From an uncultured Prevotellaceae bacterium (lineage in GTDB: Bacteria; Bacteroidota; Bacteroidia; Bacteroidales; Bacteroidaceae): a stretch of DNA of 64,000 bases. The stretch's first letter is position 1. Every line of letters starts with the position of its first letter. This document shows, piece by piece, positions 42,445 through 55,300 of this stretch. The translations under genes and the position numbers were made by a program. Below the pieces are notes generated by a model, which did no database searches, was not told the DNA's origin, and worked only from the letters and a program-made list of their open reading frames with translations. The stretch lies in the NCBI GenBank assembly GCA_946186505.1, contig CAMHNI010000004.1:1-64000 (forward strand). The letters run 5' to 3'.

Positions 42445-43984
42445 ATACATATATATCACCTTGCTGGCCATCTTGGGCATCACGCCCGAGATGATGGCTC
42501 AGAACAACATACAGCATGCGCCGCGACTGGTGGTCAACATCACCATCGATCAGTTGCGATCCGACTATCTCGAAGCCTTCTCGCCGCTCTACGGGGCCGA
42601 CGGTTTCAAGAAGCTGTTGCAGCAAGGACTGGTGTTCTACAACTCCAACTTCCCCTTCAGCCCCATCGATCGTGCATCGGCCACGGCGTCGGTTGCCACA
42701 GGCACCACGCCCTACTACCACAGCATCGTTGGTGAGAAGTGGCTCAACCGCGAGACGCTTTGTCCTGTTTACTGCGCTGGTGAGGACATGAAACCCGATG
42801 GTCTCTCGACGTCCACCATCGGCGACGAACTGAAGGTGGCCACCGAGGGCAAGGCCAAGGTCTTCAGCATCGCACCGTTCGACGATGCTGCCATTATGTC
42901 AGCCGGTCATGCTGCCGACGGTGCCTTCTGGATTGACGACAGGAACGGCCTGTGGTGTACGTCACCCTACTATGCCCTCCAGCTGCCGGCCTGGCTGCTG
43001 CTGTTCAACGAGACGCAGTCGCCTGCCTGGGATAAGACCCGACAGTCCTGGGAACCCGCCTTCGAACTCTCGGGCAAGTTCAACTACTTCCAACATTCGG
43101 CCAACGCTCAAAAACCCTTCAAGCACAAGTTCAGTGGTGCCAACCGCATCGCGCAGCTGAAGACCAGCGGCATCATCAATGCCTATGTCACCGACATGGC
43201 CAGCCGCTGTGTGGCGCAGGAGGCTTTGGGAGGCGACCGCGTGACCGATTACCTCACCGTCAACTACTATGCCGGTACGTTCAATCACCAGCCCGTGTCT
43301 GAATGCCAGATAGAACTCCAGGACACCTATGTCCGGTTGGACAGCGAGGTGGGGCGGCTTGTCAGTGAGGTTCAGGAGATTGTCGGCGAGGAGAACGTCC
43401 TCTTCGTTATCACCTCTACGGGCTATAGCGATGCTGAGAGTGCCGACTACGAGAAATACCGCATTCCAACGGGCACGTTCTACATGAACCGCTCGGCCAA
43501 TCTGCTCAACATGTATATGGGTGCCATCTGGGGACAGGGCCGCTATATTGAGTCGTGCTTCCACAACCAGATGTTTCTCAACCAGAAGCTGTTGGAGTCG
43601 AAGCGCATCTCGCTCACCGATGCCTGCCAGCGTGCTCAGGAGTTTCTCACGCAGCTGTCTGGCGTGCGCAACGTCTATAGCAGCCTGCAGTTGCTGACCA
43701 GCACCAGCGAGCAGATTCTGAAGGTGCGCAACGGTTATAATCCCACCCGCTGCGGTGACATTCTCATTGAGGTGTCGCCAGGGTGGAAGCTCTTTAACGA
43801 GGACAACCAGGACACGCAGCTGTCACGTGCGTCCTTCATCCAGTTCCCCATTATCTTCTACGGTGCTGGCACGCAGGCTGGACGTATCAACGACCATGTG
43901 ACCGCCGACCGCATAGCGCCCACCATCGCCAAGTCCATCCGTATTCGAGCTCCCAATGCCTGCTCATCGGAACCGCTGTTCTGA
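42434..43984 (+). CDS. Alkaline-phosphatase-superfamily protein, probably catalytically altered
   Basis: 516 residues with a signal peptide (IYITLLAILGITPEMMAQ). It belongs to the PafA-like phosphatase/phosphodiesterase fold: LVVNITIDQLRSDYL carries the first metal Asp, and SPIDRASATASVATGTTPYY is the nucleophile region. The second metal site, usually TSDHG, reads ITSTGYSDAE here, and no usual His-containing third motif is seen. It may be a non-catalytic relative or one with different chemistry. Start overlaps the Lnb-like gene by 11 bp; secA follows 59 bp later. Confidence 0.75.
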   Translation: MRNKYIYITLLAILGITPEMMAQNNIQHAPRLVVNITIDQLRSDYLEAFSPLYGADGFKKLLQQGLVFYNSNFPFSPIDRASATASVATGTTPYYHSIVGEKWLNRETLCPVYCAGEDMKPDGLSTSTIGDELKVATEGKAKVFSIAPFDDAAIMSAGHAADGAFWIDDRNGLWCTSPYYALQLPAWLLLFNETQSPAWDKTRQSWEPAFELSGKFNYFQHSANAQKPFKHKFSGANRIAQLKTSGIINAYVTDMASRCVAQEALGGDRVTDYLTVNYYAGTFNHQPVSECQIELQDTYVRLDSEVGRLVSEVQEIVGEENVLFVITSTGYSDAESADYEKYRIPTGTFYMNRSANLLNMYMGAIWGQGRYIESCFHNQMFLNQKLLESKRISLTDACQRAQEFLTQLSGVRNVYSSLQLLTSTSEQILKVRNGYNPTRCGDILIEVSPGWKLFNEDNQDTQLSRASFIQFPIIFYGAGTQAGRINDHVTADRIAPTIAKSIRIRAPNACSSEPLF

Positions 43985-44043
43985 GCCCTTTGAGCCCCAT
44001 AGGCTCCATTAACCCATTACAAAAAAAATAAAAAACGATAATA

Positions 44044-47445
<3,402 letters not shown>

Positions 47446-47498
47446 CCCTTATTCGTAACTTTCACCCGTTATAAAGGTATTTATAAAGTATTAGAACT

Positions 47499-47741
47499 AT
47501 GATTGGAATTATCTTATCAATTGTTATTGGCTGTTTGGCTGGCTTCTGCGCCGGCAAGTTGATGAAAGGCGGCGGCTTCGGCTTCCTTATGAACCTGTTG
47601 TTAGGACTCTTCGGCGGTGCATTGGGCGGCTGGCTTTTCAATCTATTAGGTATCGAATGGGGTGGTCTGCTCGGACAGCTTGGCACAGCCATCGTTGGTG
47701 CCGTTCTCATCCTCTACATAGCATCGCTGCTGAAGAAATAG
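47499..47741 (+). CDS. GlsB/YeaQ/YmgE-family small membrane protein
   Basis: 80 residues, three glycine-rich hydrophobic segments (MIGIILSIVIGCLAGFCAGK, FGFLMNLLLGLFGGALGGWL, LGTAIVGAVLILYIASLL), the standard architecture of the transglycosylase-associated GlsB/YeaQ stress family. It follows secA by 53 bp and is the last core gene before a wrecked mobile element. Confidence 0.88.
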   Translation: MIGIILSIVIGCLAGFCAGKLMKGGGFGFLMNLLLGLFGGALGGWLFNLLGIEWGGLLGQLGTAIVGAVLILYIASLLKK

Positions 47742-47813
47742 CGCCGAAGCCCTCGTACTATTGTCAAGGCAGCCAAATTTCGTTTTAGATTCGCAAAAAA
47801 AAAGTTTGCAACC

Positions 47814-47923
47814 TATTACCACATCCACCACTATTCAACTTAATCTATTGAAAAACAGATGGTTGTTTAGTGGTGGATTTTGTGGTTGAAGTGGTATTAT
47901 ATTACCACTTCGGCGTATTTCGC
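47814..47923 (+). repeat. Dispersed CCAC-rich repeat, copy 2
   Basis: Matches 5071-5174 in reverse complement over the whole length. It contains ATTACCACATCCACCAC and GTGGTGGATTTTGTGG inside one copy, so it is itself a long imperfect palindrome. It borders the VirE-type remnant on its left. Confidence 0.8.
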
Positions 47924-47985
47924 AGCAAAAAACTTGCATTTTCAGTTTATTTTTTGTGTCTTTGCAGTGAAATTCCGAACCGTTT

Positions 47986-48367
47986 ACAACTAAAAATCAC
48001 ATCTTGGAGGAAAAAACTTTCGATTTCAACGAGATTCCTGCCAACTGTTAGCAGTGCCGGTGATTCTGCACGGCAGATCCAAAACAGGTGGCGTGGGGCT
48101 TTGCCCATGTCTTCGCTAAGTTCGGCTACGAACCGCCGCGTTATGAGCGCTACGAGCAGAGTCTCGACTACAGATAGCCGCAAATAATCGTTCCGGAGCC
48201 GTAGTAAAAACGTTCCAGCAGCCTTGGAACGCCGTTCCAAGGCCGTCGGAACGTCGTTCCATCGCTTCAAGAATGCTGTTTCGTTCGGCCGTGTCCTCGC
48301 CAACATACCCGGCCTCCACCTCCGCGTCACGAACCAAAACAGCCAGTATCTGGTCGTAAAACTATAG
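47986..48367 (+). pseudogene. Remnant of a VirE/DUF3874-type element gene
   Basis: Three separate frames still make protein-like sense: ILEEKTFDFNEIPAN (stop at about 48051), DPKQVAWGFAHVFAKFGYEP to a stop at about 48179, and, after another stop, AGTSFHRFKNAVSFGRVLAN followed by the C-terminal signature LRVTNQNSQYLVVKL to a stop at 48367. The last resembles the C-terminus of DUF3874/VirE-type mobile-element proteins. Several stops and a GGAACG-rich low-complexity insertion break it. I read it as a decayed cousin of the 33-35.5 kb element. Confidence 0.55.
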
Positions 48368-48373
48368 AAAAAG

Positions 48374-48478
48374 TGGTGGAAGTGGTAAATATCCACCACT
48401 TCTACCACCCTTATTACCACTTCATAACTAATTTATATACAAATAGATAACTACAAAAGTGGTGGAAGTGGTAATAAG
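48374..48478. repeat. CCAC-type inverted repeats around an AT-rich core
   Basis: CTTATTACCACTTC (48410-48423) pairs perfectly with GAAGTGGTAATAAG (48465-48478) across an AT-rich 41-bp core. Just upstream AGTGGTGGA (48373 onward) pairs with TCCACCACT (48392-48400). The layout (inverted CCAC arms, AT-rich centre, next to a VirE-type C-terminus) mirrors that at 26357-26496. Confidence 0.75.
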
Positions 48479-48556
48479 ATGGCGAAAAAAATTTTTGTTA
48501 TATATTGGGATGGCACTGATAGAGTACGCAGCGCGTACACTTTTTTCTGAAGAGGA

Positions 48557-48581
48557 AATTCGTCAGCCGAGCTGACGAATT
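48557..48581. repeat. 25-bp hairpin palindrome
   Basis: AATTCGTCAGC - CGA - GCTGACGAATT, perfect 11-bp arms. Not followed by a T-tract, so it is not a typical terminator. No gene is visible between 48479 and 49238. Confidence 0.75.
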
Positions 48582-48666
48582 GGACTGGGCTGAGTTCGTT
48601 AAGGTTCCTTTGTCCAGAGGCTGCCGGTTAATTAAAAATGTACGTAAATTGGTGAATGAGACCATC

Positions 48667-48690
48667 GTGGCAAAGATATAAGTGAGTATC
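48667..48690 (+). repeat. Left island-flanking direct repeat
   Basis: GTGGCAAAGATATA followed by AGTGAGTATC. 22 of 24 positions match 62017-62040 in the same orientation. The copy here lacks the complete -7 element and second palindrome arm present at 62 kb. Confidence 0.8.
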
Positions 48691-48801
48691 GCATCAAGCC
48701 ACAGCACCCCATCGCCATTGCCAAAGAGCATTATGCTGAGAAGTCTTTCAGGAATCTATAAGAAAAACTTATGAGTTGGATTTCATTTGCCCTAATAAGC
48801 G

Positions 48802-48823
48802 GTTGTTCGGAATTCCGAACAAC
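48802..48823. repeat. 22-bp perfect palindrome
   Basis: Half-site GTTGTTCGGAA followed directly by its reverse complement. It lies about 60 bp upstream of the island promoter's -33 box, a good position for a dimeric regulator (inference). Confidence 0.85.
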
Positions 48824-48836
48824 AGAAATAGACACT

Positions 48837-48850
48837 CCACAAGGCTTGTG
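48837..48850. repeat. CCACAAGGCTTGTG palindrome, left copy
   Basis: CCACAAGGCTTGTG; a near-identical CCACAAGCCTTGTGG occurs at 61988-62002 just inside the right flanking repeat. The two bracket the island symmetrically. Confidence 0.75.
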
Positions 48851-48883
48851 AAAAACAAATTTCCTCTTTTTCTTATCAAATAA

Positions 48884-48915
48884 TTTGGAATGTTCAATAA
48901 TTCTTTTTATCTTTG
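48884..48915 (+). promoter_or_regulatory. Promoter of the motor/cytoskeleton island
   Basis: TTTG at 48884-48887, 20 nt, TATCTTTG at 48908-48915: a textbook Bacteroidetes promoter. It is the only strong promoter seen before the ten co-directional genes from 49239 to 61977. Confidence 0.8.
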
Positions 48916-48918
48916 CAG

Positions 48919-49238
48919 CAGACTCAGATAGCCCATTAGGGTGAGAGGGTCAAATTTTATTGGAAAAGGACGTTTACGAACGTTATCTTCAGAGTCTCAA
49001 ATCTCGCAAATTTGAATCTTCATCTGAGGAAACGCAGCTAGAACGTCCGCGTTAGATGTATTGTATTCTGCTACAGTATATCTTGGCGTGGGCTAACTCG
49101 AGTTGCTTATCTTGATGAAGGGGCAATGCGAGAGCCTGAGACTTGGGATAAGCGAGAAGTAGTGACTCCCACGTCTTTACATTTAACCTAAAACAAACAA
49201 GCCGAATCTTGGGAGGGCAATAGGCGATATTGGCAAAA
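48919..49238 (+). other. Long 5' leader of the island operon
   Basis: About 320 nt between the predicted transcript start and the first ATG. An open frame from about 48960 encodes EKDVYERYLQSLKSRKFESS and stops at about 49055; it may be a leader peptide or a gene remnant. Further on, CGTGGG (about 49086) can pair with CCCACG (about 49169) to close a 90-nt domain containing an AACTCGAGTT hairpin. It may be a structured regulatory RNA; not matched to any known class. Confidence 0.4.
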
Positions 49239-50501
49239 ATGAAGAAGTATGGTTTGGCGGTAATAGCAGCAATACTTTTAATAGGAACCTTTAGCATTAT
49301 TTTAAGTGGATGTGACATAAATACAGTTGGCGACCCTCATTTTAATGCAGATGGTACTTTGGCGGATTCGACGGAATTAGTTACTTTGAAGCCGAGCGCT
49401 CCTGCAAAGATCAAATTCTATGTTGAGGTGTCAGGTAGCATGAATGGTTTTTTTAGAGCCAATAAGGCTACAAATTTCAAAAAAGATGTGTGGCAGGTTC
49501 TTAGTTATTATTCTGCTATAGCCCCTGAAATAACGATTCTTACCAATGACGGTAATATGGGAACCAGTTACACCCAATCGCAATTCCAGACCATGATGAA
49601 TACAGGAGCATTTGTAAGTACGGCATCAACAAGGGTACCGGATATGCTAGAATCTATTTTCAATAACCTCAACACAGAAAATGGAGAGGTTGCAGTTTTG
49701 ATTTCAGATATGAAATACAGTCCAGTTGGTTTAGCTGCACCAGAAGTTTTGCTGAGCCAGTATAGCACAGACATCAGCGAAAAACTTGGCAGACAAAAGA
49801 AAGCTGTTTGCCTAATAGGTGCGATTTCTGACTATTTGGACAAAAAAGGCACTGTGATGACTGACAAATCGCCATATTATTTCTTTGTCATAGGAAATGG
49901 TGAGCAAGTGGCATTTATGCGAAACGGCATTTCTACGATGCTGGAAAATAACAAGCGATACATTGATAATATTGAGAGTGGTTTTGACTATGGAGTACCT
50001 ACATGTTCTTTTGGCATTCCTGACAACTGCTGGCAGTTGAATGAAACGACCCCGACTTTTGTAGGATTTGACGAGTCTGCTAATGACACATGTACGATAA
50101 AGATGGAAGTCCATCTTGAAGGCTATCGGTGGATTGTAGCATCAGAGCAGTATTTCAAAAACGCATTTAAGATTAAAGCTCTCTATGGCTCGAACGTGGA
50201 AGTTGGTAAGGTGGATTTTAACATTAAGAATATAACAGACAAAGAACTTGTTCGCACTGCTACCGCTATTGCAGAAATAAAAATTTTCAATATGGCTATG
50301 GATTCCGAGGTTCTTGAATGGACATTAGAACTCCCTGATACAGACTATACCCTTTTCAGTCCATACTTTGATGGAGCTATCAGTGAAGCAGACGTCACAA
50401 AGTCATACTCTGTAGCAGATTTTGTAAAAGGAATATTTTATGGTGGCGTTGTAAACAAGACATTAAAGCCCAATTACATATTAATCTCTAAAAACTCATA
50501 A
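49239..50501 (+). CDS. vWA-like lipoprotein of the motor island
   Basis: 420 residues. Start at the ATG at 49239 rather than the TTG at 49230. The lipoprotein signal AVIAAILLIGTFSIILSGC puts the lipidated Cys at 25, so it is envelope anchored. FYVEVSGSMNGFF resembles a von Willebrand A MIDAS (DxSxS) strand with Glu in place of Asp; a second vWA-like strand VAVLISDMKYSP carries the later Asp, and KKAVCLIGAISDYLDKKG follows. The C-terminal half is a beta-rich domain of unknown kind. First gene of the operon, with the next gene 3 bp away. Probably an external or periplasmic sensor or adaptor (inference). Confidence 0.75.
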   Translation: MKKYGLAVIAAILLIGTFSIILSGCDINTVGDPHFNADGTLADSTELVTLKPSAPAKIKFYVEVSGSMNGFFRANKATNFKKDVWQVLSYYSAIAPEITILTNDGNMGTSYTQSQFQTMMNTGAFVSTASTRVPDMLESIFNNLNTENGEVAVLISDMKYSPVGLAAPEVLLSQYSTDISEKLGRQKKAVCLIGAISDYLDKKGTVMTDKSPYYFFVIGNGEQVAFMRNGISTMLENNKRYIDNIESGFDYGVPTCSFGIPDNCWQLNETTPTFVGFDESANDTCTIKMEVHLEGYRWIVASEQYFKNAFKIKALYGSNVEVGKVDFNIKNITDKELVRTATAIAEIKIFNMAMDSEVLEWTLELPDTDYTLFSPYFDGAISEADVTKSYSVADFVKGIFYGGVVNKTLKPNYILISKNS

Positions 50502-50504
50502 TGT

Positions 50505-50948
50505 ATGAAATTATTAAAGCTATATTGTTGGATTGCTGGCACAATGGCCGATTTCGCGAAGCCTTTTTCAGGAAACAAGGCTCTTTATAATCAAGCCAAA
50601 GGGTTTTGGAGCAAGTTAGAGAACTCTTCCTTGGTTATTTTTCTTATCTTTTTGGTTTTAGGCATTGCATGGGCCGCCTATTACTACACATCTTACAATA
50701 ACAATCCTGGCCGTCATTATACACCTAAGCACTGGATTCTTATGCTTCTCGTTACTGTTGTCGTTACCTTCCTCGTGACACTCGGCTTTGAGTATTTAGC
50801 CGTAGAGCCAAAAATCAACGGAGCATTCTTGCTTGAAGTTAAGATAGCTATTGCTAATGCACTTTACGCAGCATTAGCATATCTTTTTACCTCTATCATT
50901 TGGTGTAATACATTACCGACGAACGCATACAGGATGTTTAAATTTTGA
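50505..50948 (+). CDS. Small multi-helix membrane protein of the motor island
   Basis: 147 residues, no known family. Three probable transmembrane helices: SLVIFLIFLVLGIAWAAYYY, WILMLLVTVVVTFLVTLGFE, and a weaker AIANALYAALAYLFTSIIW. The N-terminal 40 residues are basic and likely cytosolic. It lies between the lipoprotein and tubulin-like genes with 3-6 bp gaps. It may recruit the cytosolic filament proteins to the membrane (inference). Confidence 0.7.
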   Translation: MKLLKLYCWIAGTMADFAKPFSGNKALYNQAKGFWSKLENSSLVIFLIFLVLGIAWAAYYYTSYNNNPGRHYTPKHWILMLLVTVVVTFLVTLGFEYLAVEPKINGAFLLEVKIAIANALYAALAYLFTSIIWCNTLPTNAYRMFKF

Positions 50949-50954
50949 ACGATT

Positions 50955-52352
50955 ATGAAGAAAGTATTCGTATTTTGCATCGGAGGAACAGGAATCCGTG
51001 TAATGAAAAGCATAACGATGCTTATGGCTGGAGGTATGAGTACCAATGGATATACTGTTGTGCCAGTTATTCTTGATCCGCATCTGGATCTTGAAGAAAA
51101 GAAGAATTTGCATTCGTTGATTAACGACTACAAAACTATATATAAACAAAGCATTAATAATGGAACGTCCACTTTGAATCATCTTGACGGATTCTTTAGT
51201 TCAGAGATGCGAACCCTTAAAGATTTAAACAATCAACAAAATGACACACAGGAGGTTGTAGGTAGCAAGGAACAATTCCGTTCATACATTGATGTTTCAA
51301 ATCTGGGGACAAGAGATATCAACAACTATCTTGTCGAGACTCTGTTCTCCACTAAGAATCTGAACAACCCTTTGTCTGTAGGGTTCAAGGGGAACCCCAA
51401 CGTAGGAACCGTCGTTTTAGGCGACATGATTGAAGGTGCGGATTGGTTCAAGGCTTTTAAACTACATTGTGAGAAAGATGACCGCGTATTTATCATTAGT
51501 TCCATCTTTGGTGGAACAGGAGCATCTGGATATCCTCTCCTTGAAAAGAAAATCCGTGGAACGAACAACCAACCAACAGTAAAGAATGCCCTAATGGGCG
51601 CCATTACGGTCTTGCCCTATTTTGGTCTGAAAGACCCGTCTTCATCTGGTAGTGATATTGATTCGACTAACTTCTACACTAAGACGAAAGCAGCATTGGC
51701 TTACTATCAAAACACTGTGCAATCTGACTATCTTTACTACGTTGGAGAGAAAACACTTCGTCAGGTTTATGAGAATGATGAACAGAAACAAGAAGATACT
51801 GCCAATTTCATTGAATTGGTGGCAGCATCAGCATTGTTTGATTTTCTTACAAGAGAAAGGCCAGAACGTCGTCAATATATGACAAGAGCCATTGAGGATG
51901 ACAAAGAATCCATGTCTTTACCATCTTTGGGAGATGGCTACAAAGATATAGTCAAATCCGTAGCTGACTACATGATTCTACGACAGTTAGTCGAGCATTT
52001 GAGTGAAGAGCCCTTTTTCCCTCTTTCAAAAGATCGTGGGTTGAACAGTTCTTTCTATAAAGATTCTGCGTTCTTATCACTGAAACGCTTTACTGATGTA
52101 TACTTCAAATGGTATCACGAACTGGCAACGAACAACCGCGCCTTTGCACCACTACATTACGATAATCCACGTATGATGTCTGGATTTATAAAGCATATGA
52201 ACCTTGATGCTAAAGACGATTCATATTACCTTCTTGAGATGATTAAAGCAAGCAATGCCTATAAAGCAAAAGACCATAGCAACAAATTCAGATTTTTCCT
52301 GCAATTTGCCTATGACGCTATCAATCACTATACAAAGAAAATTTACATATAA
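50955..52352 (+). CDS. Tubulin/FtsZ-like GTPase of the motor island
   Basis: 465 residues. The N-terminal FVFCIGGTGIRVMKSI (residues 5-20) is the Rossmann entry of tubulin-like proteins. SSIFGGTGASGYPLL (G186-G192) is the tubulin/FtsZ signature loop GGGTG(S/T)G with one change, contacting GTP phosphates. It belongs with divergent FtsZ-like/Tubulin_2 families found in operons with actin-fold and vWA proteins and proposed to remodel membranes. No TubZ-type DNA partner or FtsZ C-terminal tail is seen. Ends 2 bp before the actin-like gene. Confidence 0.8.
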   Translation: MKKVFVFCIGGTGIRVMKSITMLMAGGMSTNGYTVVPVILDPHLDLEEKKNLHSLINDYKTIYKQSINNGTSTLNHLDGFFSSEMRTLKDLNNQQNDTQEVVGSKEQFRSYIDVSNLGTRDINNYLVETLFSTKNLNNPLSVGFKGNPNVGTVVLGDMIEGADWFKAFKLHCEKDDRVFIISSIFGGTGASGYPLLEKKIRGTNNQPTVKNALMGAITVLPYFGLKDPSSSGSDIDSTNFYTKTKAALAYYQNTVQSDYLYYVGEKTLRQVYENDEQKQEDTANFIELVAASALFDFLTRERPERRQYMTRAIEDDKESMSLPSLGDGYKDIVKSVADYMILRQLVEHLSEEPFFPLSKDRGLNSSFYKDSAFLSLKRFTDVYFKWYHELATNNRAFAPLHYDNPRMMSGFIKHMNLDAKDDSYYLLEMIKASNAYKAKDHSNKFRFFLQFAYDAINHYTKKIYI

Positions 52353-52354
52353 TT

Positions 52355-55300
52355 ATGCCAAGAATAGATTTAAATATAGTCGATAGAGGAGCCCAAGGAA
52401 CATCATGGACGGCAGACAGTATTGCTCTGACCGCAGAAAGTCTTGATGAGGTAATGGAACAAAAAACCGATAACAGCGGTGCTTTAAACTCCTTGCCCAC
52501 ACCTTTTGCACGTTTCTTTGTTGCAAAAGAAGCATTCCGCCGCTTGCTGGCAGAAAACCTCAATAGCAATAATGAGGCAGGATTTGCCTATAGTCAAATG
52601 GTATCGGATATCCTCGATGTATATGAACTCCTCTTTAACCTCACATTCCATATGAACAACTCTTGGAAACGTGGTGAAAGGTTGGAGCTTCGAGAATGGA
52701 AGAGTCAGGAGAATCTGGCAATAATCAAAGCTAAAATGCCTGTATTCTACAATTCAATAGAAGAGTATTTCAATACGGACATCAAGGAAGACAAACTCTT
52801 TTTCCTTGTGTTTTCTGAAAACGGTAAAGAGGTATTGCTTGCTTGTAGTTCTCCATTTACTGGCTTTGTGACTCCCCCAGACATGGATAAGTCTATGGCA
52901 AAGATTGATGGTGTTGCTACCCTTGTATTTGCTGGCGAACAATACAAGGATTTGCATATCAGGAGGAAATCCGGTGGTGAATACTTCCGCGATGTTAAGC
53001 CTTTTAGCGAAAGGGAAGCTGAATTCAAGAACTATATGTTCAATACTTTGTTTGGCTCCGACGATGTAGATGGCAGATTCAAGGAGATAAAAGAATTTGT
53101 CAGAAGCTATAAATTGGATTCCGACATCCGTAGTGACTACAAGCAGAAACTTGCACCTGTAAAAACAGACCAAAACGATGATTTGGTAATCAATGGTCTT
53201 CGCATTCAAGAACTCAACGAAATTGACGTAAACAATTTCTTTACAGATACGCTGATTAGACTACCTTACAGAATATCAAAGGACAATTTCATAGCCGTTA
53301 CATATCAGAATGATTTCTCAGGGAGAGACTATGATTATCTCCTGCCCTTCAAACCAGAGGTGATGGGGCTGTTTGATGATGGTCATCTGGATGCAGACAT
53401 ACATATCAACCGAAACTCTGTAACTGCTATTCTCCGCTATAATAATAAAGAATATACGAAAGAGTATGCTTTAGATCCATTCCAGGCAGGACAAGGCCGA
53501 ATCGTGGATCTTCAGGGATGTAAGATCAGCTTTGACTTAGGAATTTTCCCAAATATCTTATCTCATAAAACACAAGAGAACAACTATTTCAAGGTACTTG
53601 TTGTTGGTGCTGATGAAGACCCAGAAGCCCCAAACTTCAATATCGACCAGATTTCGTTATCATTCTTTAAGAATGGAGAAGACGGATTTGAGCATATTAA
53701 AGAAGTTACTGCTGAGCAAAATGCTTCATTTGGTACTTGGCCTGCAGTTGTACGCTCTCGACAAAAAACAGAATTGGAAGAAAGCGGCACGAAATTCTAT
53801 GAATTGTACAACACCACTTTTGACCTTATTGAGGTGAAAGTGTTGAATTTCACGGGGCTCATTAAACCTGTATGGCGTAGAAGCCAAGCAACGAACGAGA
53901 CATATACTTATGCCATCGACCTTGGAACGTCTAACACGTTTATGTCTCGTTGTAAGAATGGTCCGGACGGCCAGCCAGACTTAAGCCGTAAACCAGAACT
54001 GTTCAAGATGGAGAAACCTATGGTCAGTTTCATGCATGAGATACCCAACGACCAGCAATTCTCTTTGACGAGAAGAATAGAAGATTCTATATTCGATAAA
54101 GCAAAAAATAGAATCAAAACAGAGTTCTTGCCTGCAATCATTGATGGTACTGATTACAAGTTCCCCATCCGTACTGCAATTTGCGGTATTCATGACCGTT
54201 CAAAGAAACCAAAATTATTTGACAATCACAACATAGCCTTCTTCTATGAAAAGTTGATGGCTAATGAAGACCAAGAAGTCCACACCGACATCAAATGGGA
54301 TAAGAACGAGGATTTGTTACGTATATTTGTTCGTGAACTATTGCTGATTATCAAATGTGACATTTTACAACGCAATGGTGACTTGAATCGCACAAAACTT
54401 GTATGGTTTAGCCCATTAAGTTTCTCTGGCACGGAAAAGGAACTGTATCAAGACATTTGGACTAATGAACCTAAAGAAGTGCTTTTCATACAGAAGGAAC
54501 AAATAAAACAATACTCTGAATCTGAGGCTCCATATTACTACTACAAGAAAATGGACTATATAGTAGACTCCGATGCTGTGACAGTGATTGACATTGGAGG
54601 CGGTTCTACAGATTTCGTCTATTTCAAAGACAATAAGCCAGTTGTAGCCAATTCCGTTCATTTTGGATGTGATGTTCTATGGGAAAATGGTTTCAATGCC
54701 TTTGGTAATGCAAGGGATAACGGCATCTTTAAACGCTATGCTGACACCATACGTTTCGAGAGGAAAGACCTTGAAGACTTGAATGAGAGTTTCAAGAATG
54801 TTGATGCTGTCAAAACGAAAGACATTATCAATTTCTGGCTTGGAAATGAACAGTACTGTGGTATCATTAAATTGTTACGGGCTGACTTCAAACCAGTTTT
54901 CGTTTATCACTTCACGTCAATTCTGTTTTATATGGCAAGCATGTATAAGGACAATGGACTTGCAGCCCCGCGCACAGTCGTGTTTAGCGGCAATGGCAGT
55001 AAGTATATTGATAGCTTCATTTCAACAGAATCTGAAGTATTGGAAAAGATTATCAATACTGTGTTTGGCAAGGTTTTTGGAGGTACGCATAACATACACC
55101 TGAAACTTCCTGAAGAACGCAAGGAATCTACTTGTTACGGTGGTCTTTACCGTGAGCCATCTGCTCCTAAGGTTAGAAATGTAGTATATCAAGGCGATAA
55201 TACGAGAAACTATCAGAAAGTGTCAGACATTACTTCCAACTTTGATTCTCTTAAGGTTGCCCTTCTCGCGAAGTATAAAGATTTGAACACTTTGTACAAG

